Notes under the pieces: model-generated
What the model was told of the DNA's origin: nothing
What the model saw: the letters and a program-made list of their open reading frames with translations, nothing else
Database searches by the model: none
Shown: piece by piece, positions 27,036-36,286 of the stretch
Numbering within the stretch: position 1 is the first letter of the stretch
How the letters are laid out: every line of letters starts with the position of its first letter
Translations under genes and position numbers: made by a program
DNA from: Bacteroidota bacterium
GTDB taxonomy: Bacteria > Bacteroidota > Bacteroidia > NS11-12g > UBA955
Reading direction: 5' to 3'
Length of the DNA: 62,214 bases
Assembly (NCBI GenBank): GCA_947496065.1
Contig: CANMBF010000012.1
Span: 1-62,214, forward strand

Positions 27036-27488
27036 TTATTTTCCTAATAGATTAGCGCTTCCTCCGATGTCTTCAATTGCTTTTTTAGCGGTTTCTGAAA
27101 AACGGTGAGCATGAACTTCCAATTTAGCTTTTAATTCGCCACGACCTAAAATTTTGTATACTTCTCTTTTACCAACTAGATTGTATGTAACTAGATCTTC
27201 GTGTTTTATTACAGTTAATTTGTGCTCATCAGCTAAGTTTTGCAATACATCAAGGTTAATTGAAGTATATTCCACTCTGTTGAAGTTTTTGAAACCTCCT
27301 TTAGGAATACGTCTTTGCAATGGCATTTGACCGCCTTCAAAACCTTTTTTACGTGAATAACCGCTTCTGCTCTGTGCGCCTTTGTGACCTCTGGTTGAAG
27401 TACCGCCTCTTCCAGAACCTTGACCACGGCCTATACGTTTAGCACTCTTTGTCGAACCTTCTGCAGGTTTTAGTGAACTTAAATCCAT
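27036..27488 (-). CDS. rplO: 50S ribosomal protein L15
   Basis: The 150-residue protein starts MDLSSLKPAEGSTKSAKRIG and has the glycine/arginine-rich RGQGSGRGGTSTRGHKGAQS segment typical of L15. It binds 23S rRNA late in 50S assembly. It begins 1 bp after the rpmD stop. Confidence 0.98.
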   Translation of the reverse strand: MDLSSLKPAEGSTKSAKRIGRGQGSGRGGTSTRGHKGAQSRSGYSRKKGFEGGQMPLQRRIPKGGFKNFNRVEYTSINLDVLQNLADEHKLTVIKHEDLVTYNLVGKREVYKILGRGELKAKLEVHAHRFSETAKKAIEDIGGSANLLGK

Positions 27489-27489
27489 G

Positions 27490-27669
27490 TTAAATATTTT
27501 CTACTTTTACTAAATGGTTAACTTTTCTTAATATACCTTTTATTGAAGGTGTTTCTTCTACTACATTCGAGCTATTTATTTTCTTTAGTCCAAGAGCTTC
27601 AAGATTTTTTTCAACTCTTTCAGATTGACCAATAGTACTGCGAATTTTGGTTATTTTTATTTTGGCCAT
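27490..27669 (-). CDS. rpmD: 50S ribosomal protein L30
   Basis: A 59-residue frame reads MAKIKITKIRSTIGQSERVE and ends IKGILRKVNHLVKVENI, the L30 pattern, in its standard place between rpsE and rplO. It starts 5 bp after rpsE. Size is normal for L30. Confidence 0.96.
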   Translation of the reverse strand: MAKIKITKIRSTIGQSERVEKNLEALGLKKINSSNVVEETPSIKGILRKVNHLVKVENI

Positions 27670-27674
27670 AATGA

Positions 27675-28193
27675 TTATCCGTTAAAAACCTTTTTTAAAT
27701 TAATATTTCTTTGTTTAGAAATCGTGTAAGGATCTCTTAATTTAGATAGTGCATCTAAAGTTGCTTTTACCACGTTGTGAGGATTAGAAGAACCTTTAGA
27801 TTTTGCTAATACATCATGGATACCTGCACTTTCTAACACAGCACGCATTGCACCACCTGCAATTACACCTGTACCACTTGATGCTGGCTTAATGAATACA
27901 TTACCACCACCAAATTTACCATATTGCTCGTGAGGGATAGTACCTTTCAATACTGGAACCTTCACAAGGTTTTTCTTTGCATCTTCAATTGCTTTTGTTA
28001 TTGCATCGGTTACCTCGCCAGCTTTACCTAGTCCGTTACCTACAATACCTTGGCCATCTCCCACTACTACAATAGCTGTGAAACTAAATGTACGTCCACC
28101 TTTTGTAACTTTTGCAACGCGATTAATTGCAACAACCTTTTCTTTTAGTTCAAGTTCTGATTGTCTTACGCGCTTTATATTGCTATTTGTCAT
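27675..28193 (-). CDS. rpsE: 30S ribosomal protein S5
   Basis: The 172-residue protein has the S5 double-stranded RNA-binding motif ([39 protein letters not shown]) and the [15 protein letters not shown] loop. It helps decoding fidelity in the 30S body. It follows rplR after 16 bp. Confidence 0.98.
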   Translation of the reverse strand: MTNSNIKRVRQSELELKEKVVAINRVAKVTKGGRTFSFTAIVVVGDGQGIVGNGLGKAGEVTDAITKAIEDAKKNLVKVPVLKGTIPHEQYGKFGGGNVFIKPASSGTGVIAGGAMRAVLESAGIHDVLAKSKGSSNPHNVVKATLDALSKLRDPYTISKQRNINLKKVFNG

Positions 28194-28209
28194 GATTTTC
28201 TTTTAATAA

Positions 28210-28563
28210 TTAAAATTGAAGTCCTCCTTCTCTGGCACCATCTGCTAAACTTTTAACTCTACCGTGGTAAAGGAAACCATTTCTATCGAAAACTACTGTA
28301 TCAATTCCGATGGCTTTTGCTTTTTCAGCAATTTTTTTACCAACCCATGATGCTTTAGCTGTTTTAGTTTCTTTAGTGTCGGCTATCTCTTTTTCGCGAG
28401 TTGATGAAGCACATATAGTTTTATTACTAATATCTACGATCTGTGCATATATTTCGCTGTTACTGCGAAAAACTACTAAACGTGGACGGTTGGCTGAAGG
28501 CACAATTGCACCAGCTACTCTACGTTTAATTTTTAATCTTCTTTTTTCTTTTACGTTGCTCAT
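28210..28563 (-). CDS. rplR: 50S ribosomal protein L18
   Basis: The 117-residue protein has a basic N-terminus (KEKRRLKIKRRVAG) and ends GRVKSLADGAREGGLQF, typical of L18, which binds 5S rRNA with L5. It is 11 bp after rplF. Confidence 0.98.
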   Translation of the reverse strand: MSNVKEKRRLKIKRRVAGAIVPSANRPRLVVFRSNSEIYAQIVDISNKTICASSTREKEIADTKETKTAKASWVGKKIAEKAKAIGIDTVVFDRNGFLYHGRVKSLADGAREGGLQF

Positions 28564-28574
28564 TTTCTAGCTAA

Positions 28575-29132
28575 TTATTTTTTGGATGCTGATTTACCCG
28601 CTTTTCTTCTTAATTGTTCACCTGTGAATCTGATACCTTTTCCTTTATATGGCTCAGGCTTACGGAATCCTCTAATCTTCGCAGCCAACTGACCTACTAA
28701 TTGTTTATCAGCGCTTTCAAGTATGATGGTTGGATTCTGACCTTTCTCTGTTACAGTTGTTAATTTAACCTCTACTGGTATTTCTAACATAATTCTGTGA
28801 GAATAGCCTAAAGATAAATCTAAAATCTGACCGACGTTAGATGCTTTATAACCAACACCTACTAATTCTTGTTTAGTAGTATGTCCGTCTTTTACACCAA
28901 TTACATTATTGTTAAGTAATGAACGGTATAAACCGTGAAGGGCTCTGTTCATTTTTTCTTCATTAGGACGAATAAGTGTTAATACACCATCATTCAGTTC
29001 TAATTTAAAATCAGGTTTAATGGCCTGATGAAGTTCACCTTTTGGGCCTTTTACGGTTACTATATTGTCGCTAGAGATTTTAACCTCTACACCGGCTGGA
29101 ACTTTTATTGGGGCTTTTCCTATTCTTGACAT
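28575..29132 (-). CDS. rplF: 50S ribosomal protein L6
   Basis: The 185-residue protein starts MSRIGKAPIKVPAGVEV and has the C-terminal signature EPYKGKGIRFTGEQLRRKAG. L6 binds 23S rRNA near the GTPase centre. It is 19 bp after rpsH. Confidence 0.98.
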   Translation of the reverse strand: MSRIGKAPIKVPAGVEVKISSDNIVTVKGPKGELHQAIKPDFKLELNDGVLTLIRPNEEKMNRALHGLYRSLLNNNVIGVKDGHTTKQELVGVGYKASNVGQILDLSLGYSHRIMLEIPVEVKLTTVTEKGQNPTIILESADKQLVGQLAAKIRGFRKPEPYKGKGIRFTGEQLRRKAGKSASKK

Positions 29133-29151
29133 TTTTCTGTTTTATTAATAA

Positions 29152-29550
29152 TTATGAAACGAAACATAAAACTTCTCCGCCAACATTTAATGTTCTAGCT
29201 TCTTTATCACTTATTACACCATGAGATGTAGAAATGATTGCGATACCTAAACCATTGATTACTCTAGGAAGATTATCTGCAGCAGCATACTTTCTTAAAC
29301 CAGGCTTACTTACTCTTTTGATTTCTCTGATTGCAGGAATTTTAGTAACTGCATCATATTTCAAAGCAACTTTAATAACGCCTTGTTTGTTATCCGTATC
29401 TTCGAATTTGTAGTTAAGAATATAACCTTTTTCGAACAATACTTTAGTAATAGCCTTTTTTACATTTGAGGCTGGGATTTCAACTATTCTGTGTTTTGCA
29501 GCTAATGCGTTTCTTAAACGGGTTAGGTAATCTGCTATTGGATCTGTCAT
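29152..29550 (-). CDS. rpsH: 30S ribosomal protein S8
   Basis: The 132-residue protein starts [20 protein letters not shown] and ends with the S8 core ([28 protein letters not shown]). S8 binds the central domain of 16S rRNA and in other bacteria represses the spc operon. It is preceded by the widest gap of the cluster (79 bp) with a hairpin at 29576-29602. Confidence 0.98.
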   Translation of the reverse strand: MTDPIADYLTRLRNALAAKHRIVEIPASNVKKAITKVLFEKGYILNYKFEDTDNKQGVIKVALKYDAVTKIPAIREIKRVSKPGLRKYAAADNLPRVINGLGIAIISTSHGVISDKEARTLNVGGEVLCFVS

Positions 29551-29575
29551 TTTTTTTATTTTTTATTTTTTGATG

Positions 29576-29602
29576 TTTACAAGTTGATGAATCAATTGTA
29601 AA
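29576..29602 (-). promoter_or_regulatory. Hairpin in the rpsN-rpsH gap
   Basis: TTTACAA, a bulged G, TTGAT, loop GA, then ATCAA and TTGTAAA form a 12-bp stem in the only sizeable gap within the spc part of the cluster, about 25 nt upstream of the rpsH start. It could be a processing or regulatory site. The T tract following it on the minus strand is weak, so termination is unlikely. Confidence 0.45.
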
Positions 29603-29629
29603 TTATCTTGTTTTTATTCTAATACTATT

Positions 29630-29899
29630 TTACCAACTTGCTTTGGTTACGCCTGGAATTTTACCATTCGAAGCCAGTTCACGGAACTGATTTCTGCATA
29701 TTCCAAAGATTCTGATATAACCACGTGGTTTTCCGGTTAATTTACATCTGTTACGTAAACGTACTGGAGACGAACTGCGTGGTAATTTTTGCAACCCAAT
29801 TAAATCGCCTGCTTCTTTCAACGCTTTGCGTCTATCAGCATATTTTGCGATCATTTTCTCTCTTTTGAGTTCGCGTGCTTTTATTGCTTCTCTTGCCAT
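29630..29899 (-). CDS. rpsN: 30S ribosomal protein S14
   Basis: The 89-residue protein ([40 protein letters not shown]) is the longer, zinc-independent form of S14. It binds 16S rRNA in the 30S head. It starts 9 bp after rplE. Confidence 0.98.
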   Translation of the reverse strand: MAREAIKARELKREKMIAKYADRRKALKEAGDLIGLQKLPRSSSPVRLRNRCKLTGKPRGYIRIFGICRNQFRELASNGKIPGVTKASW

Positions 29900-29908
29900 T
29901 TTATTTTG

Positions 29909-30460
29909 TTAGTTCTTTTTGAAAGGTAAACCAAATGATCTTAATAATTCCAAACACTCTTCATCTGTTTTTGCAGAGGTAACGAATGTGATATCCATAC
30001 CAGAAATTCTGTTTGTTTTGTCAATGTCAATCTCTGGGAAAATGATTTGCTCAGTAATACCCATGGTATAGTTACCTCTGCCATCAAATCCTTTAACTGC
30101 AAGACCTTGAAAATCTCTAACCCTTGGCATAGCGATTGAAATCAAGCGCTGTAAGAATTCGTACATATTATCTGAACGAAGTGTTACTTTGGCACCGATA
30201 GGCATTTTCTCTCTCAGTTTAAAGTTACTGATTGCTTTTTTAGACATTGTAGCTTGCGCTTTTTGACCAGATATACGGGTCATTTCATCTATGGCTGCAT
30301 CAATAATTTTTTTATCATTAACTGCTATTCCTACACCTTGATTCAGACATATTTTCTCTAATTTAGGGATCTCCATCACATTTTTATAGGCGAATTTCTC
30401 CATCATGTGTGGTACCACTACATCAGTATATCTTGTTCTTAAATTGGCTGTATACGACAT
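29909..30460 (-). CDS. rplE: 50S ribosomal protein L5
   Basis: The 183-residue protein contains [17 protein letters not shown] and [20 protein letters not shown], both L5 signatures. L5 binds 5S rRNA and contacts the P-site tRNA. It is 10 bp after rplX. Confidence 0.98.
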   Translation of the reverse strand: MSYTANLRTRYTDVVVPHMMEKFAYKNVMEIPKLEKICLNQGVGIAVNDKKIIDAAIDEMTRISGQKAQATMSKKAISNFKLREKMPIGAKVTLRSDNMYEFLQRLISIAMPRVRDFQGLAVKGFDGRGNYTMGITEQIIFPEIDIDKTNRISGMDITFVTSAKTDEECLELLRSFGLPFKKN

Positions 30461-30470
30461 TTTCTATTTT

Positions 30471-30818
30471 TTATTTAATAAACTCTCCAGTTTTAACTGA
30501 AAATCTTTGTAAGTTACCTTTATCATTTTCTTTTCTTCCTACTCTGGTTGATTTACCATTTTCAAGAACCATCAAATTCGAAATATGAATTGGTGCTTCT
30601 TTTTTAATGATACCGCCATTTGGGAATGCAGCATTTGGTTTTGTGTGACGAGATACCAAATTTAAACCTTCAACAATTGCTTTATAGGTTTTAGGATAAA
30701 CTCTTAACACTGTACCTGTATTTTTTTCATCAACAACTTTACCTGATAACATTTTAACGCTATCGCCTTTTTTGATGTGAATTTTATTGGTTATATGTGA
30801 ATTTTTGTTTGTTTTCAT
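30471..30818 (-). CDS. rplX: 50S ribosomal protein L24
   Basis: The 115-residue protein has the KOW motif (IKKGDSVKMLSGKVVDEKNT) and VEGLNLVSRHTKP, typical of L24, which initiates 50S assembly. It is 4 bp after rplN. Confidence 0.98.
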   Translation of the reverse strand: MKTNKNSHITNKIHIKKGDSVKMLSGKVVDEKNTGTVLRVYPKTYKAIVEGLNLVSRHTKPNAAFPNGGIIKKEAPIHISNLMVLENGKSTRVGRKENDKGNLQRFSVKTGEFIK

Positions 30819-30822
30819 CTGA

Positions 30823-31191
30823 TTATAATACTTCTGGTGCTAATGAAACGATTTTCATGAATTGTTTATCGCGTAATTCGCGGGCTACTGGTCCAAAAAT
30901 CCTTGTTCCTCTTGGCTCATCTGATGCGTTTAACAACACGCATGAATTCTCATCGAAGCGGATATAAGAACCATCAGGTCTTCTGATCTCTTTCTTTACT
31001 CTTACTATAACTGCTTTTGATACAGTACCGGCTTTAACACCACCTGAAGGTAAAGCTGTCTTGATTGCAACAACTATTTTATCACCTACAGATGCATAGC
31101 GTCTTTTTGTTCCACCTAATACACGTATGCAAAGTACTTCTTTTGCACCGCTGTTATCTGCTACTTTTAAACGACTTTCTGTTTGTATCAT
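30823..31191 (-). CDS. rplN: 50S ribosomal protein L14
   Basis: The 122-residue protein starts [20 protein letters not shown] and has [20 protein letters not shown], diagnostic of L14 at the subunit interface. It starts 1 bp after rpsQ. Confidence 0.98.
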   Translation of the reverse strand: MIQTESRLKVADNSGAKEVLCIRVLGGTKRRYASVGDKIVVAIKTALPSGGVKAGTVSKAVIVRVKKEIRRPDGSYIRFDENSCVLLNASDEPRGTRIFGPVARELRDKQFMKIVSLAPEVL

Positions 31192-31192
31192 T

Positions 31193-31453
31193 TTATTTTG
31201 CTTTTTCTATAATTTCTACAAGTCTCCAGCATTTCAATTTGCTTAATGGTCTTGTTTCCATAATCTTTACAATATCATTTTGGTTACACTCATTCTTTTC
31301 ATCATGAGCATAAAACTTTTTGGTCTTTTTGAAATACTTACCATATTTCGGGTGTTTTACTTTCGTCTCTAATTCTACAACTATCGACTTGTTCATAGCA
31401 CTGCTACTAACACGACCAATGATTTCTTTTCTTGCGTTTCTGGTTAATTCCAT
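31193..31453 (-). CDS. rpsQ: 30S ribosomal protein S17
   Basis: The 86-residue OB-fold protein contains [20 protein letters not shown] and [20 protein letters not shown], the S17 pattern. It is 2 bp after rpmC. Confidence 0.98.
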   Translation of the reverse strand: MELTRNARKEIIGRVSSSAMNKSIVVELETKVKHPKYGKYFKKTKKFYAHDEKNECNQNDIVKIMETRPLSKLKCWRLVEIIEKAK

Positions 31454-31455
31454 TT

Positions 31456-31689
31456 TTAATTTTCGCTATTTACGCTTTTTTCAGCTGCTTTTAATTCGTT
31501 ATCAATTCTACGAGAATTCATTTCGGTAAGCAATCTTGCTACTACTTTACGTGATTCCGCAATTTTATGTGGTTGTTCTATTTTAGAAACCGCATTGTTG
31601 AACTTAACTTTTGTAAGTCTCAATTTTTCCTCTTTGTATCTTTCAACCAATTCTTTTGTTGGAAGATCTTTTATTTCCCTGGCTTTCAT
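31456..31689 (-). CDS. rpmC: 50S ribosomal protein L29
   Basis: The 77-residue protein starts [20 protein letters not shown] and has [17 protein letters not shown], typical of L29 at the exit tunnel rim, with a short polar extension ([11 protein letters not shown]). It starts 2 bp after rplP. Confidence 0.97.
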   Translation of the reverse strand: MKAREIKDLPTKELVERYKEEKLRLTKVKFNNAVSKIEQPHKIAESRKVVARLLTEMNSRRIDNELKAAEKSVNSEN

Positions 31690-31691
31690 AT

Positions 31692-32111
31692 TTATTCTGT
31701 ATAATCAGGTTTAACTACAAACTTAGTTGCTACCGGTAATTTTTGTGCTGCTAGCGCCATACCTTGTTCAGCGATTTCTAAAGATACACCTGTTACTTCG
31801 AACATAATGGTACCTGGTTTTACAATAGCAACCCAGTATTCTGGTGCTCCTTTACCTTTACCCATACGCACTTCCGCAGGTTTCTTGGTGATTGGTTTAT
31901 CAGGGAATATACGGATCCAAACTTGACCTTCTCTTTTCATGAATCTGGTCAAAGCTACCCTTGCAGCTTCTATTTGTCTGGCCGTTATCCAGGATGCTTC
32001 CATACTTTTTAAACCGAAAGTACCGAAGCTAAGGCGATGCCCTCTAGTAGCTAATCCCTTAACTCTTCCTTTATGTTGCTTTCTGAATTTGGTTCTTTTT
32101 GGACTTAACAT
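31692..32111 (-). CDS. rplP: 50S ribosomal protein L16
   Basis: The 139-residue protein starts [19 protein letters not shown] and has [20 protein letters not shown], standard for L16 near the A site. A GGAG motif lies about 9 nt upstream of the start on the minus strand, one of the few Shine-Dalgarno-like sites here. Confidence 0.98.
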   Translation of the reverse strand: MLSPKRTKFRKQHKGRVKGLATRGHRLSFGTFGLKSMEASWITARQIEAARVALTRFMKREGQVWIRIFPDKPITKKPAEVRMGKGKGAPEYWVAIVKPGTIMFEVTGVSLEIAEQGMALAAQKLPVATKFVVKPDYTE

Positions 32112-32126
32112 GTCAATTTCTCCTAA

Positions 32127-32939
32127 TTATTTATTTCTTCTATCGTTACCACCACTTCTTGGGCCGTTATTATCTCTTCTGTCGCCACCTGGACCGCCAC
32201 CGCTTCTTCTATCGTTACCACCACGGTTACCGCCTCTTCTGTCTGGACCTCTATCGTTTCCGCCATCTGGTCTTGGACCTCTGTCTGAGCCAGCATTTAA
32301 TGAAAGATCGCGTTTACCGTAAATCTCACCTCTGCAAATCCAAACTTTGACACCTATTTTACCATATACAGTTAAAGCTTCGCCCAATGCATAATCAATA
32401 TCAGAACGCAATGTGTGCAAAGGCGTTCTACCTTCTTTGTATTTTTCTGAACGTGCAATCTCTGCACCGTTTAATCTACCAGAGATACTTACTTTAATAC
32501 CAGCAGCGCCCATTCTCATGGTATTTGCTAAGGCTTGTTTTGTTGCTCTTTTGTAGCTTACACGACCTTCTATTTGTTGGCAAATGGTTTCAGCAACTAA
32601 TTTTGCGTCCAATTCTGGTCTTTTAATTTCGAATATATTAATCTGAACATCTTTTTTAGTGATCTTCTTAATCTCTTCTTTGATTTTATCAACTTCAGCA
32701 CCACCTTTGCCTATAACAATACCTGGCTTTGCGGTGTGAATGGTGATGATGATGCGTTTAATAGTTCTTTCGATTACTATTTTAGACATTCCACCACGTG
32801 GTATTCTTACGAATAAGTATTTACGAATTTTTTCGTCTTCTACTAATTTATCAGCGAAATTCTTTCCACCATACCAATTACTTTCCCATCCTCTGATGAT
32901 ACCAAGTCTTAGCGCTATCGGATTTATTTTTTGTCCCAT
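32127..32939 (-). CDS. rpsC: 30S ribosomal protein S3 with RGG-rich tail
   Basis: Residues 1-216 are canonical S3 ([22 protein letters not shown] domain [38 protein letters not shown]). A tail of about 54 residues (217-270) is made of Gly, Arg, Asp and Asn repeats ([11 protein letters not shown]), giving 270 residues against 233 in E. coli. The tail should be disordered and RNA-binding. S3 lies at the mRNA entry channel. It starts 3 bp after rplV. Confidence 0.98.
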   Translation of the reverse strand: MGQKINPIALRLGIIRGWESNWYGGKNFADKLVEDEKIRKYLFVRIPRGGMSKIVIERTIKRIIITIHTAKPGIVIGKGGAEVDKIKEEIKKITKKDVQINIFEIKRPELDAKLVAETICQQIEGRVSYKRATKQALANTMRMGAAGIKVSISGRLNGAEIARSEKYKEGRTPLHTLRSDIDYALGEALTVYGKIGVKVWICRGEIYGKRDLSLNAGSDRGPRPDGGNDRGPDRRGGNRGGNDRRSGGGPGGDRRDNNGPRSGGNDRRNK

Positions 32940-32942
32940 TAA

Positions 32943-33317
32943 TTATGCTTCAGCTAATTGTGTTTCTTTATTGTTAATACTATCCACTTTGATAGTGATG
33001 TGATTATAGCGTTTTCTAATTCTATAAGCACGGCCTTGAGGGGCGGTTCTCATTCTTTTTGCTACAAAAGCACCGTCTACAAATACTGATGATACAACTA
33101 AGTTGTTCTCATCTGCTTTGCTACCGTTATTTTTTTGTTCCCAGTTGCTGATCGCAGACTTTAAAAGTTTCTCAACATATACTGCGTAATATTTACGTTG
33201 GCTAAATTGTAGAATGTTTAAAGCATTCTCTACTTTCTGACCACGTATTTGATCAATTACCAATCTCATTTTCTGAGGTGATAGGGGACAATTTCTTAAT
33301 ATTGCTACTGCTTCCAT
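32943..33317 (-). CDS. rplV: 50S ribosomal protein L22
   Basis: From ATG 33317 the protein has 124 residues and begins MEAVAILRNCPLSPQKMRLV, the usual L22 start; a longer reading from 33374 would overlap rpsS and adds non-homologous residues. The tail TAPQGRAYRIRKRYNHITI matches the family. L22 lines the peptide exit tunnel. Confidence 0.97.
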   Translation of the reverse strand: MEAVAILRNCPLSPQKMRLVIDQIRGQKVENALNILQFSQRKYYAVYVEKLLKSAISNWEQKNNGSKADENNLVVSSVFVDGAFVAKRMRTAPQGRAYRIRKRYNHITIKVDSINNKETQLAEA

Positions 33318-33321
33318 ACTA

Positions 33322-33588
33322 TTATTTACTATTTCCTCCGTGACCTTTGAATGTTCTAGTTGGAGCAAATTCACCTAATTTATGACCTACCATGTTTTCT
33401 GTAACATAAACAGGGATGAACTTATTTCCGTTGTGGACAGCAAATGTGTGTCCTACAAAATCTGGAGCTATCATTGATTTTCTGCTCCAAGTTTTGATTA
33501 CCGACTTCTTTTTAGTTTCGTTCATAGTGGCAACTTTTGCGTCAAGTTTCCATTCTATAAAGGGACCTTTTTTTAGTGATCTAGCCAT
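33322..33588 (-). CDS. rpsS: 30S ribosomal protein S19
   Basis: The 88-residue protein starts [19 protein letters not shown] and contains [20 protein letters not shown], diagnostic of S19 in the 30S head. Its ATG overlaps the rplB stop by one base (TAATG). Confidence 0.98.
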   Translation of the reverse strand: MARSLKKGPFIEWKLDAKVATMNETKKKSVIKTWSRKSMIAPDFVGHTFAVHNGNKFIPVYVTENMVGHKLGEFAPTRTFKGHGGNSK

Positions 33589-34424
33589 TATTTATTTCTT
33601 ATACCTTTTCTACGTTCTATGATTAATTTATTCGAGCTCTTGTTGGTATCTCTGGTTTTTTGACCTTGAGAATAGATACCATTACGAGATCTTGGTTGTC
33701 CACCTTTTGAACGGCCTTCACCACCACCCATTGGGTGATCGACAGGGTTCATCGCTGCTGGACGGGTACGTGGGCGTCTTCCTAACCATCTGCTTCTACC
33801 TGCTTTACCTTTTACTTCAAGGCTATGGTCAGGATTTGAAACAGAACCAATGGTAGCTGAACATGTACCTAGGATCATTCTGGTTTCACCACTTGGCAAT
33901 TTTACTACCACATATTTTCCATCTCTTGCAGCAAGTTGAGCGTAAGAACCTGCACTTCTGCAAATCTTACCACCTTGACCTGGCGCCATTTCGATGTTGT
34001 GAATGATAGAACCCAAGGGAATCTCTGCAAGTGGCAAGGTGTTTCCCAAATCTGGGGTAGCACCTGAACCTGAATTGATTTTCGTTCCAACTTTTAATCC
34101 GTTTGGACAAATGATGTAACGCTTTTCGCCATCAGCATACTCTACCAGAGAGATAAATGCAGAACGATTTGGATCGTATTCTACAGTTTTTACCTCAGCT
34201 GCTACACCTGCTTTATCTCTGCGAAAATCTACAATTCTGTATTTTCTCTTGTGGCCACCACCAATATAGCGCATGGTCATTTTACCCTGGTTATTTCTTC
34301 CACCAGATTTGCTTAAAGCTTCTGTCAAACTCTTTTCAGGTTTTGACGCAGTAAGCTCTGCATATGTATTAGCTACTCTGAAACGAGTGCCGGGAGTTAT
34401 CGGTCTAAGTCTTTTAACTGGCAT
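33588..34424 (-). CDS. rplB: 50S ribosomal protein L2
   Basis: The 278-residue protein contains [37 protein letters not shown] and the C-terminal [20 protein letters not shown], a full-length L2, needed for peptidyl transferase function. It starts 5 bp after rplW. Confidence 0.98.
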   Translation of the reverse strand: MPVKRLRPITPGTRFRVANTYAELTASKPEKSLTEALSKSGGRNNQGKMTMRYIGGGHKRKYRIVDFRRDKAGVAAEVKTVEYDPNRSAFISLVEYADGEKRYIICPNGLKVGTKINSGSGATPDLGNTLPLAEIPLGSIIHNIEMAPGQGGKICRSAGSYAQLAARDGKYVVVKLPSGETRMILGTCSATIGSVSNPDHSLEVKGKAGRSRWLGRRPRTRPAAMNPVDHPMGGGEGRSKGGQPRSRNGIYSQGQKTRDTNKSSNKLIIERRKGIRNK

Positions 34425-34429
34425 TTTCT

Positions 34430-34717
34430 TTAAATATTTTCGTAGAAGTCAATTGCTTGACCTTCTTTCAATTTACAAATTGCTTTCTTATAAATGTTTG
34501 TTCTACCTGTGGTTTGTCCTGTACGTCTGTTTCTCTTACGTTTTGGAGCTGTTACCATGGTGTTTATCCATTCCACTTCCACACCATAAACCTTTTCAAT
34601 TTCAGATTTAATTTCTAACCTTGTAGCTGATCTTTGGCATACGAAACCGTATTGCTTTCTTTTATCAGTTAACATGGTTAACTTTTCGGTGATTAATGGT
34701 TTTATTAATACTGACAT
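34430..34717 (-). CDS. rplW: 50S ribosomal protein L23
   Basis: The 95-residue protein starts [20 protein letters not shown], has [20 protein letters not shown], and matches L23, the docking site for nascent-chain factors at the tunnel exit. It is 4 bp after rplD. Confidence 0.98.
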   Translation of the reverse strand: MSVLIKPLITEKLTMLTDKRKQYGFVCQRSATRLEIKSEIEKVYGVEVEWINTMVTAPKRKRNRRTGQTTGRTNIYKKAICKLKEGQAIDFYENI

Positions 34718-34721
34718 ACGC

Positions 34722-35348
34722 TTAATTCAATGTTTGTTTTATCGCTTCAATGGATCCGTCTACTAATACTATAGTTTTCGCTTTTAGTATTTGGTAGGTG
34801 TTTAATTCAGCAGCTGGAAGTGTTTTCGCTTTTTGTAAGTTTCTGCCGCTTAAATACACATTGGTATTGTTATCTGGCGTTACTAATAATACACGTTCGT
34901 TATTCACTTTCAAATTATTCATCAATTCAATGAATAATTTTGTGCTTGGTTTGTCAAAAGTAAAGCTTTCTAAAGCTATAATTTTGTTTGTTGATGCTTT
35001 GTAAGATAATGCAGAAGCACGGGCCACCCTTTTAAGTTTCTTGTTTAATTTGAAACTGTAATCTCTTGGTTGTGGACCATGAATTCTACCGCCACCTACA
35101 AACACACCTGATTTTATACTACCTGCACGCGCTCCACCAGTACCTTTTTGCTTTTTAATTTTGCGGGTACTATAGTTAACCTCAGCTTTAACTTTTGTTT
35201 TGTGATTACCCTGTCTTTGATTCGCTAAGTATTGCTTAACGTCTAAATAAATAGCATGATCATTCGGAGTAACACCAAAAATCTCTGATGGTAAACTAAC
35301 TGTTTTGCCTGTTTCGCTGCCGTTGGTAGAAAGTACTTTGATTTCCAT
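34722..35348 (-). CDS. rplD: 50S ribosomal protein L4
   Basis: The 208-residue protein has KQKGTGGARAGSIKSGVFVG and GGRIHGPQPRDYSFKLNKK, the L4 loop lining the exit tunnel. It can be an autoregulator of the S10 operon in other bacteria. It is 2 bp after rplC. Confidence 0.98.
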   Translation of the reverse strand: MEIKVLSTNGSETGKTVSLPSEIFGVTPNDHAIYLDVKQYLANQRQGNHKTKVKAEVNYSTRKIKKQKGTGGARAGSIKSGVFVGGGRIHGPQPRDYSFKLNKKLKRVARASALSYKASTNKIIALESFTFDKPSTKLFIELMNNLKVNNERVLLVTPDNNTNVYLSGRNLQKAKTLPAAELNTYQILKAKTIVLVDGSIEAIKQTLN

Positions 35349-35350
35349 TT

Positions 35351-35968
35351 TTATTTTTCTATAACTACTATTGCTCCATTGTGACCACTTACTGAACCTT
35401 TTACAATTAAAAGATTATGTTCAGGAACCACTTTTAAAATTTTTGAATTGATGCTCTTCATTCTTTTTCCACCCATTCTACCAGCCATTCTCAAACCTTT
35501 AAATACTTTTGAAGGGTAAGATGATGAACCTACAGAACCTGGCGCTCTTTTTCTGTCATGCTGACCGTGTGTTGAAGGACCAACACCCGCAAACCCATGT
35601 CTTCTAACAACACCTTGGAAACCTTTACCTTTTGTAGTTCCGATGATATCTACGAAATCACCTTCACCAAAAATAGTAACCTCTACTATATCACCGATTG
35701 TACCAGCAACATTATCCACTCTGAATTCATGTGAATAGTACATTGGTTTAGAGTTAGCTTTCGCAAAATGCCCGATAGCCGGCGCATTTGAATGCTTTTC
35801 GTTAACTTCTATAGCAGAAATTTGAAGTGCATTATAACCTTCTTTCTCTACAGTTTTTATCTGAGAGATAACATTAGGTTCAGCCTGAATTACTGTGCAA
35901 GCAATTTTGGCTCCATTAGCATCAATGATGCTTGTCATTCCGATTTTTTTTCCTATTATTCCTACCAT
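35351..35968 (-). CDS. rplC: 50S ribosomal protein L3
   Basis: From ATG 35968 the 205-residue protein begins MVGIIGKKIGMTSIIDANG, the normal L3 start; the longer reading from 35992 would run into rpsJ. It contains GFQGVVRRHGFAGVGPSTHG and AGRMGGKRMKSINSKIL. L3 contacts the peptidyl transferase centre. Confidence 0.97.
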   Translation of the reverse strand: MVGIIGKKIGMTSIIDANGAKIACTVIQAEPNVISQIKTVEKEGYNALQISAIEVNEKHSNAPAIGHFAKANSKPMYYSHEFRVDNVAGTIGDIVEVTIFGEGDFVDIIGTTKGKGFQGVVRRHGFAGVGPSTHGQHDRKRAPGSVGSSSYPSKVFKGLRMAGRMGGKRMKSINSKILKVVPEHNLLIVKGSVSGHNGAIVVIEK

Positions 35969-35972
35969 TCTG

Positions 35973-36281
35973 TTATACTTTAATTTCAACATCTACACCA
36001 CTTGGAAGTTCTAATTTCATTAGCGCTTCTACAGTTTTAGCAGTTGAACTGTGAATATCTAAAAGACGTTTGTATGAGCACAATTGAAATTGTTCTCTCG
36101 CTTTTTTGTTGACGTGTGGCGATCTTAATACCGTGAAGATTTTTTTGTTAGTCGGCAAAGGTATAGGACCGCTTACTACGGCGCCTGTAGCTTTTACAGA
36201 TTTTACAATCTTCTCTGCTGATTTGTCAATCAGATTATGATCGTGTGAACGCAATTTGATTCTTATTTTCTGTGTTACCAT
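35973..36281 (-). CDS. rpsJ: 30S ribosomal protein S10
   Basis: The 102-residue protein ([40 protein letters not shown]) is S10, which also acts as NusE. It directly follows fusA by 5 bp, so no tuf gene lies between them. Confidence 0.98.
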   Translation of the reverse strand: MVTQKIRIKLRSHDHNLIDKSAEKIVKSVKATGAVVSGPIPLPTNKKIFTVLRSPHVNKKAREQFQLCSYKRLLDIHSSTAKTVEALMKLELPSGVDVEIKV

Positions 36282-36286
36282 TATAT

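Noticed and set aside
31939-32322. 127-residue leucine-proline-rich frame on the plus strand
   Set aside because: Mirror of the RGG tail of S3 and the L16 start on the opposite strand.
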